A stretch of DNA of 18,971 nucleotides from Bacillota bacterium. Lineage in GTDB: Bacteria > Bacillota > Desulfitobacteriia > Desulfitobacteriales > JAJXUE01. This document shows, piece after piece, positions 13,985 to 18,971 of this stretch. The stretch spans positions 8,837 to 27,807 of the forward strand of contig JAJYNB010000423.1 in assembly GCA_021786555.1 (NCBI GenBank). Reading direction: 5' to 3'. How positions within the stretch are numbered: the first letter of the stretch is position 1; each line of letters begins with the position of its first letter. Below the pieces are notes generated by a model. That model was not told the origin of the DNA and made no database searches. It worked only from the letters and a program-made list of their open reading frames with translations. Both the position numbers and the translations under genes were made by a program.

Positions 13985-15808
13985 TCAAAAACTTATGGCT
14001 TGGGCGAATTTTCGGGTAAAGCCGCTGTGGAGGGACAATTCGACGTGTTCAACCCGCTGCGGCAAATCAGCCGCAAGCTGCAGCTGCTGCCTGGCAAGCA
14101 AAGCCATGATTGCCCCTGTGCCCGCGGCATTTCCCACAGGCTTAATCCGCTTCAGCTCAATTTCCGGGAACATGCCGATTCCCTTGACAGATTCCGGGCG
14201 GAGATTACTGCCGAAAGCCCCGGCAACCAAAATTCCATCAAATTGGCCGGCTTTGACGTCGAGTTCTTCCATCAGTATTTCGATACCCGCCCTCACAGCT
14301 CCTTTGCCCAGCTGCAGTTCACTGATATCTTTCTGGGTGATGCACACTTCAGTACTGCCTTCAGCCAGCACAAACTTCAAACCCTTCTCACCAAGTTTTA
14401 TCCTGTCCTTCACCGCTGGACTCAACTCAGCCGGGCATTCTTCCGGATGCTTGATGCGGCCGTTAGCCCTGAGGATCCCCAACCTAACCATCTCTGATAC
14501 GGCATCGATGAGCCCTGAACCACAGATACCCTGGGCCACAGCGCCGCCAACAACTTCCAGCCGCACGTCCTCGTCTATGTCAACCTTAAATATCGCGCCA
14601 GGTTCAGCCCGCATGCCCTGACTGATGCTCGCTCCCTCAAAGGCCGGGCCGGCTGCCGTTGAACATGTCAGCACGCGCCCTGCGGAAGCCAGGGCAATTT
14701 CACCGTTAGTCCCGATATCCACCGCAAGCCATGTGCCTGGCAGCTGATAGATTTGGGTTGCCAAAATTACTCCCACAGTATCGGAGCCCACGTACCCGGC
14801 GACATTTGGCAGGAGGGCAAACCGCGAACAGGCAGGCAAATTCTTCAACCCAAGTTCCTGGGCAGATCCGCTTAAGCCCCGGGCAAAGGCGGGAATAAAC
14901 GGGGCCGATGCCACCCCGATGGGAGAAGCGCCCAAGAGTAGATGACTCATTACTGTATTGCCGATCAGGGTTAGGAAGTATACCCTGTCTGCCGAAACCC
15001 CGGCTTGCTGTACGAGCTTGGCGGAGATTTCATCCAGGGTCTCTGCCACCAGCTGTTTGAGCCGGGCCAGACCGCCCTCGTTCTCCTTGGCGTAGGTGAT
15101 CCGCGATATCACGTCGGCGCCGTGTACCCGCTGCCGGTTACCGGCGGAGGTGGAAGCGGCCACCTGTCCATCCCGCAGATTCACCAGATACCCCGCTACA
15201 CTGGTAGTGCCAATATCAAAGGCTATACCGTACATTTCACCGCAGGTATCCCCTCTTTCCAGCGCAATCAGCTCCTGGTCAACCACAACTGCGGTTACCT
15301 GGTAATTGGCTTCCCGCAGCAACACGGGAATCTGGCTGACCAAATTGATACCCACCTTTACCTGTCCGGGCAGTTCCTTCAGCACTCGGTCCAAATCGGC
15401 CGTCTGGTCCTCAATGGTGGGAGGAGTTAGCTCATGGTACGATTTTAAGACCAGCGGGTCAACATCAAACCGCTGGTCAATCTTTCCTTTGGCAGGGGTA
15501 TAGGCGCGGCTTGGCACAGCCGGAGAGAGCACTTCCAGCGTTATGTCCCCAACCATCTTTCTCTGACAGAGCAGCAATACCCCTTGTTGCTGCTGCTCTT
15601 GCGAGATAAAATCCCTTTCGACCGGACTAACCTCGCTCGGCATACCTTCCCGGAGCCTGGCCCGGCATTTGCCGCAGCTGCCCTTCCCCCCGCAAACAGC
15701 GTTGACCTGGATACCCGCCTGATGAGCCGCCTCCAAAAGGCTTGTCCCGGCAGGGACCCTGACTTGGGCACCAGAAGGCAGGAAAGTTGCCGTAAATTCA
15801 TCAGCCAT
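13985..15808 (-). CDS. RACE protein: ATP-dependent reductive activator of the corrinoid protein
   Basis: This 607-residue protein is the activating enzyme of the methyl-transfer system (DUF4445/COG3894 family, like RamA-type and O-demethylase activators). The N-terminal [2Fe-2S] domain has Cys39, Cys45, Cys48 (VCGGKGSCGKCRARL) and Cys81 (LLCQ). The C-terminal half has the ASKHA ATPase fold: GIAFDIGTTSVAGYLVNL, WLAVDIGTNGEIAL and GAFGSNLRPESVKGIGMFPE. It returns inactive Co(II) corrinoid to Co(I) using ATP. I start at the ATG at 15808 (MADEFTATFLPSG). The frame opens 12 codons earlier at a GTG lying inside a palindromic repeat, an unlikely start. It follows the MT II gene after 110 bp containing that repeat. 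Confidence 0.93.
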   Translation of the reverse strand: MADEFTATFLPSGAQVRVPAGTSLLEAAHQAGIQVNAVCGGKGSCGKCRARLREGMPSEVSPVERDFISQEQQQQGVLLLCQRKMVGDITLEVLSPAVPSRAYTPAKGKIDQRFDVDPLVLKSYHELTPPTIEDQTADLDRVLKELPGQVKVGINLVSQIPVLLREANYQVTAVVVDQELIALERGDTCGEMYGIAFDIGTTSVAGYLVNLRDGQVAASTSAGNRQRVHGADVISRITYAKENEGGLARLKQLVAETLDEISAKLVQQAGVSADRVYFLTLIGNTVMSHLLLGASPIGVASAPFIPAFARGLSGSAQELGLKNLPACSRFALLPNVAGYVGSDTVGVILATQIYQLPGTWLAVDIGTNGEIALASAGRVLTCSTAAGPAFEGASISQGMRAEPGAIFKVDIDEDVRLEVVGGAVAQGICGSGLIDAVSEMVRLGILRANGRIKHPEECPAELSPAVKDRIKLGEKGLKFVLAEGSTEVCITQKDISELQLGKGAVRAGIEILMEELDVKAGQFDGILVAGAFGSNLRPESVKGIGMFPEIELKRIKPVGNAAGTGAIMALLARQQLQLAADLPQRVEHVELSLHSGFTRKFAQAISF

Positions 15809-15837
15809 CACAAACACCCGCCTTTCCCCGCAAATTT

Positions 15838-15906
15838 GAGTCACCTGGGGACGGTTCTTGACTGACTCACTTTTTGAGTCGGCGGAGAACCGTCCCTGGG
15901 TGACTC
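15838..15906. repeat. GGGACGGTTC palindromic repeat, copy d (full-length hairpin form)
   Basis: Arms of 21 bp, beginning GAGTCACC and containing GGGACGGTTCT, face each other with two mismatches (15838-15858 and 15886-15906). Inside is a second hairpin, GACTCA and TGAGTC (15864-15869 and 15875-15880). It fills most of the gap between the MT II and activator genes. Confidence 0.9.
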
Positions 15907-15918
15907 AGTCTGAATGAT

Positions 15919-16767
15919 TCACTGGAAGTTTTCCTGGTGGTCGCGAAAATACTGGATGTAGCGGCGGGCAAACCTGTCTCTGCCCAACAGCAAATCTGCG
16001 GCCATGATGCTCTTGCGGACCTTGGCCACATCAACCACAGGGCAGGTCACACCGGCAGTGATAGCCATCCCCAAAAACACTCCGTTGATCGCTTCCCTGC
16101 CCGGAACACTGAAGGAAATGTTGCTGGCTCCCATCGTAATGTTTACACCGTACTGCTCTTTCACACGCCTGATGGTGTCGAAGATGGCGAGTCCGGCTTT
16201 ATCATTTACCCCGACGGACAGAACCAGGCAGTCGACCACAATGTCTTCGATAGGAATGCCTACTTTACTGCTCCGATTGATTATCTTGTCAATAATCTGC
16301 ATGCGGGTGTCAGCGTCCTGGGGGATGCCCCTTTCGTCTGCGGGGAGGGCAATCACCGCCGCGCCGTATTCCTTAACCATAGGCAAAACTTCCTCTAAAG
16401 AGTGGTCGCTTCCCTTTACTGAGTTTACCAGCCCTTTGCCTTTATAAACCTTTAAGGCAGCTTCCAGGGCCTTAGTATCCCCGCTGTCAAAACAGAGTGG
16501 AACATCCACTTCCTGCATGACCAGTTTGACAATTTGCGGCAGTACAGCTACCTCATCAACCCCGCCGGCCCCTACGTTTAGGTCCAGGATGTCTGCTCCG
16601 GCCTCTACCTGCTGCCTCGCTTCCTGCAGCACCAGGTCGAAGTCACCCAGTTTCAGGGCCTCAGCCAGTTTCTTTTTGCCCGTTGGATTTATGCGTTCGC
16701 CGATAAGCACAGTGCGCTTATCGCTGATCACCACTTCTTTGGTTGCGCTCGACAGCTTAGTCTCCAT
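15919..16767 (-). CDS. Methyltetrahydrofolate:corrinoid methyltransferase (AcsE/MtrH-like, MT II)
   Basis: The 282-residue protein is a pterin-binding TIM barrel of the AcsE/MtgA type. Motifs are LIGERINPTGKKKLAEAL (strand 1), ADILDLNVGAGGVDE, PLCFDSGDTKALEAAL, LVNSVKGSD, VVDCLVLSVGVNDKAG and ITMGASNISFSVPGREAINGVFL near the C-terminus. These are the family's methyl-tetrahydrofolate and pterin contacts. As MT II it would move the methyl group between the corrinoid protein and tetrahydrofolate, linking substrate demethylation to the Wood-Ljungdahl pathway. I start at METKLSSATKEV (ATG at 16767, GGGG about 7 nt upstream). The frame continues 26 codons further upstream, but those codons run into a hairpin element and are unlikely to be coding. 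It follows the corrinoid protein gene and precedes the activator gene. Confidence 0.9.
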   Translation of the reverse strand: METKLSSATKEVVISDKRTVLIGERINPTGKKKLAEALKLGDFDLVLQEARQQVEAGADILDLNVGAGGVDEVAVLPQIVKLVMQEVDVPLCFDSGDTKALEAALKVYKGKGLVNSVKGSDHSLEEVLPMVKEYGAAVIALPADERGIPQDADTRMQIIDKIINRSSKVGIPIEDIVVDCLVLSVGVNDKAGLAIFDTIRRVKEQYGVNITMGASNISFSVPGREAINGVFLGMAITAGVTCPVVDVAKVRKSIMAADLLLGRDRFARRYIQYFRDHQENFQ

Positions 16768-16837
16768 TTCATTGCCCCATTTCATTGAGAGATTGGACCG
16801 GCAAGCCGGCCTGCCTGATTCTTTATCCTCGTCTAAG

Positions 16838-16940
16838 ACTCCCACTTCTATAAGTGGGAGTGGTTACGCCGTATTCTGCTTCGGTGGGGGTAGAGTCCCC
16901 CACCGAAGACCCGATGTTTAGCGGAAGCTAAACGAGTTCA
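16838..16940. mobile_element. Three-hairpin element resembling an IS200/IS605 end or omega-RNA remnant
   Basis: Three perfect hairpins stand in a row: a 10-bp stem with a CTAT loop (16838-16861), a 12-bp stem CTTCGGTGGGGG with a 6-nt loop (16879-16908), and a 7-bp stem GTTTAGC/GCTAAAC with a GGAA tetraloop (16916-16933). GAGTTCA follows, and the very next bases are the stop codon of the corrinoid gene. Subterminal hairpins with a TTCA-like right boundary recall IS200/IS605 ends and the structured RNA beside tnpB. No transposase or TnpB gene is present, so it would be a solo end or a non-autonomous copy. The family assignment is from memory of similar sequences; the hairpins are certain. They would also form in the operon mRNA. 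Confidence 0.5.
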
Positions 16941-17579
16941 CTAACGATATACTTGATTGCAGATGCTTACAGCTGATGCGGCATCTTTGCCGTAGAAATC
17001 TGCCCCGGCAAATTTACGCACATCTTCGTTGCAGGGAGCTCCCCCAATCATTACTTTCACCTGGTCCCTCAAACCCGCTGCCTCCAGTTCGTCTACAACC
17101 TTCTTGATTTCTGGGAACGTGAAATTGAGCAGGCAGCTTACACCAACCAGCTTGGCACCTGTTTCCCTCGCCGCGTTAACAAACTTATCCGCCGGCACAT
17201 CCACGCCCAGATCTACCACCTCATAACCGGTTCCTTTCAGCATGGATATGACGATGTCCTTGCCAATATCATGGATGTCGTCTTTAACCGTTCCGAGCAC
17301 TACCGTGCCCTTGCTGGGCTGGTTAGCCAGGTCGGCCTCTCCCAGCATGGGCTCCAGCTTGGACATCACGCTTTTGAAGATTTCCCCGGCCATAATCAGT
17401 TCACTGAGGTAGTACTCATTCTTTTCAAACAGCTGCCCGATTTCGAACATGCCGTCGTTGCATTCTTTAATGATATCAAGTGGGTTTTCGCCTTTATCGA
17501 CCTTTTTGTCCACCAGGTCATAAACCTTGTCCTCGTCAAGGTTGATCATCGCCTGTGTGAGTTCGGTAAAATCAGCCAC
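16941..17579 (-). CDS. Corrinoid (cobalamin-binding) protein of the methyltransferase system
   Basis: The 212-residue protein has the full MtaC/MtmC-like architecture: a four-helix B12-binding cap domain (residues 1-85, with MFEIGQLFEKNEYYLSELIMAGEIF) and a Rossmann-like cobalamin domain (about 91-212). The signature GTVKDDIHDIGKDIV supplies Asp101-x-His103-x-x-Gly106, His103 being the lower cobalt ligand. VGVSCLLNFT and VMIGGAPCNED are the other nucleotide-loop contacts. It shuttles methyl groups from the MT I protein encoded upstream to the MT II protein encoded downstream. The GTG start at 17579 has GGAGGG seven nt upstream and follows the MT I stop by 56 bp. Its TAG stop directly abuts a structured three-hairpin element. 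Confidence 0.95.
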   Translation of the reverse strand: MADFTELTQAMINLDEDKVYDLVDKKVDKGENPLDIIKECNDGMFEIGQLFEKNEYYLSELIMAGEIFKSVMSKLEPMLGEADLANQPSKGTVVLGTVKDDIHDIGKDIVISMLKGTGYEVVDLGVDVPADKFVNAARETGAKLVGVSCLLNFTFPEIKKVVDELEAAGLRDQVKVMIGGAPCNEDVRKFAGADFYGKDAASAVSICNQVYR

Positions 17580-17635
17580 TTTATGTCCCTCCGTTTTTTC
17601 ATCATTGTTGTTGATTATGTTATACCTTGCGCAAG

Positions 17636-18971
17636 CTACCAGAGCCAGGAAAAGAGCCAGTTAAAGGCCATATGCTCCAGAGTGTCCCAGTTTTGCTTGA
17701 TTATCTCTTCATCGCCCGTAACCCCGCCTATTTCTTCCCGTTTGACCTCCCAGGGAGTGGCGACCCTGCGCTTGGGAGGGTGCCAGCCAGCCGGCGGGTT
17801 GGGGTTTATTTGCAGTTCAAACTTGGTTATATCGCTGTAGCGGCCATATTCCAGGGTGGCATCGAGCATGGCCCGGAAATTCTCCGGTTTGGTGTCGTAC
17901 GGGATGCCGCAGCCGCCGTTGATGATAAAGCCAGCATCTTTGGCCACAGTTTCACACAAGAGTTTCACCCTGTCCCGCACTTCCGCCGGGTTTCCCAGAA
18001 TGAGTAAGGAGTCGGGCACGCCGCCGGCGATGCACTGATAGCCGCCCAGGTCCTCTTTGGCTTTAAAGATATCTCCCTGCACGTCGATATCACAGAGCAC
18101 CTTGCCCTTGGGCAGCTCGCGGAAATGGTGCCAGTTTGGTCCCCAGTCCCCCTCCAGATAAGCCCGGATCGTATAGCCTGCTTCGATTAGTATCAGCATG
18201 ACCTTTTTCAGGGAGGGCCAGTAATACTCGTCAAACTGTTTGGGGGACAAGAAGGGAAATGCTCCCCGGTGCAGCGGCACAAAGATCGGATAGCGCCTGA
18301 GCGGGTCAGCGATTGCCAAAGCCGCGTTAACTATATCAGGGATCAGGGCTTCACAGGCGGCCTGCACTTTGTCAGGCTGACGCCGGACATCAAGCATGAT
18401 TCCCCTCAAGCCTCGCAGACCATCGGCCAGGTAGTCAAAGGGGGCCAGAAACACCCCGCCCATAGATTGCGGCATCCCCAGCTCGTTCTGCAGGTATTGC
18501 GCTCTGGCCCGGTTAAAAGCACCCACCATGGCAGACGCGCTGCTTCCCTTAATCAGTGCCAGGAAGGAACGGACGGAGCCAGGTGCAGCGAAATCGTTCA
18601 GAGCGCGGGGCAGGAATCGCTCCAGCAAAAACTCTACCGGACTGTTGATGAGCAGGTCGTACTCATCGCCTTTCATTCTCTCCCCTTCCACAAACTGAAA
18701 TTGTGTCCGGGGCCCCAGATCCCTGCCCGGAAGCCTGTAGAGGTTGAAGCCTACCGCATCGTGCAGCGGGCCCCAAAACCTGCCGGAACGAAATGCATCC
18801 ACTTCGGGAAAGTCCTGGACGAACTTGCTGTCCGCTTTACTCCAGGTACCAGGGTCATAAATAAACTCCTGGTTGGTGTGGCCCCCATAAACTTCCGCAA
18901 AATAGTTTGATCCTGCGGAAATCGGCACACGGTCCGGAACCTCTAGCGCAATAGCGGCTTGAAGATCGGAA
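17636..18971 (-). CDS. URO-D-family corrinoid methyltransferase (MT I candidate), 5' end outside window
   Basis: The frame is open to the right edge; SDLQAAIALEVPDRVPISAGSNYF reads as the normal N-terminal region of the family, so the GTG at 18928 is internal and a few tens of codons are missing. About 445 codons are present. Family features are PDRVP near the start, GGVFLAPFDYLADGLRG, FVPLHRGAFPFLSPKQFDEYYWPSLKKVM, the barrel segment RAYLEGDWGPNWHHF and the late motif INGGCGIPYDTKPENFRAML, whose Cys may be a metal ligand. Members next to a corrinoid protein and an MT II are usually substrate-specific methyltransferases, for example O-demethylases. It is the first visible gene of the operon and is followed 56 bp later by the corrinoid protein. 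The substrate (methoxyaromatic, methanol or other) cannot be decided. Confidence 0.85.
   Translation of the reverse strand, partial: SDLQAAIALEVPDRVPISAGSNYFAEVYGGHTNQEFIYDPGTWSKADSKFVQDFPEVDAFRSGRFWGPLHDAVGFNLYRLPGRDLGPRTQFQFVEGERMKGDEYDLLINSPVEFLLERFLPRALNDFAAPGSVRSFLALIKGSSASAMVGAFNRARAQYLQNELGMPQSMGGVFLAPFDYLADGLRGLRGIMLDVRRQPDKVQAACEALIPDIVNAALAIADPLRRYPIFVPLHRGAFPFLSPKQFDEYYWPSLKKVMLILIEAGYTIRAYLEGDWGPNWHHFRELPKGKVLCDIDVQGDIFKAKEDLGGYQCIAGGVPDSLLILGNPAEVRDRVKLLCETVAKDAGFIINGGCGIPYDTKPENFRAMLDATLEYGRYSDITKFELQINPNPPAGWHPPKRRVATPWEVKREEIGGVTGDEEIIKQNWDTLEHMAFNWLFSWLW

Noticed and set aside
15809..15844. 12-codon N-terminal extension of the activator gene
   Set aside because: Its GTG lies inside a dispersed repeat and no ribosome binding site is correctly placed; the ATG at 15808 fits the family start.
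16768..16845. 26-codon N-terminal extension of the MT II gene from a GTG at 16845
   Set aside because: The extension is translated from the hairpin element and a GC-rich palindrome; family members start at the METKLSS region, which has its own ribosome binding site.

Overview
The window looks like a chromosomal segment of an anaerobic, probably spore-forming Clostridia (Peptococcaceae/Desulfotomaculum type). The reasons are a corrinoid-dependent methyl-transfer operon of the acetogen type, a molybdenum hydroxylase, a DsrE/YedF-type sulfur or selenium protein, strong GGAGG-type ribosome binding sites, frequent GTG/TTG starts, and a dispersed GGGACGGTTC palindromic repeat. The genus assignment is inference. 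All recognisable genes lie on the minus strand, so transcription runs from right to left.

Right end to about 13.0 kb: a corrinoid methyltransferase operon. In transcription order it holds a URO-D-family methyltransferase (running off the right edge), a corrinoid protein, an AcsE/MtrH-like methyl-tetrahydrofolate methyltransferase, a RACE-type reductive activator, and a second, shorter URO-D-family protein. Together these are the four classical parts (MT I, corrinoid protein, MT II, activating enzyme) of an O-demethylase or methylamine-type system feeding methyl groups to tetrahydrofolate. The substrate cannot be read from sequence. A Rho-independent terminator at about 12.85 kb closes the unit. 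A cluster of three hairpins resembling an IS200/IS605 end or omega-RNA sits directly after the stop codon of the corrinoid protein, and palindromic GGGACGGTTC repeats lie inside and at the end of the operon.

11.4-12.6 kb: a small sulfur-handling unit, with a DsrE/YedF-like protein and a ferredoxin:thioredoxin reductase catalytic subunit that appears fused to a degenerate TusA-like domain. The reductase has its own near-consensus sigma-A promoter, with a CsoR/CstR-type palindrome filling the -35/-10 spacer. 8.4-11.2 kb: an orphan soluble sensor histidine kinase with three PAS domains, followed by a lipoprotein and a terminator.

4.65-8.2 kb: a three-subunit molybdenum hydroxylase operon (FAD, 2Fe-2S, molybdopterin subunits) with a good promoter. 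The large subunit is split in two by a 32-bp tandem duplication; removing one copy restores a single 761-codon frame. 3.95-4.55 kb: a small lipoprotein with its own terminator. 1-3.56 kb: the 5' 1187 codons of a secreted RHS/YD-repeat protein that continues off the left edge.

Stretches over 300 bp without a confident gene are 3563-3953 and 12598-13046; their contents are described as separate features.
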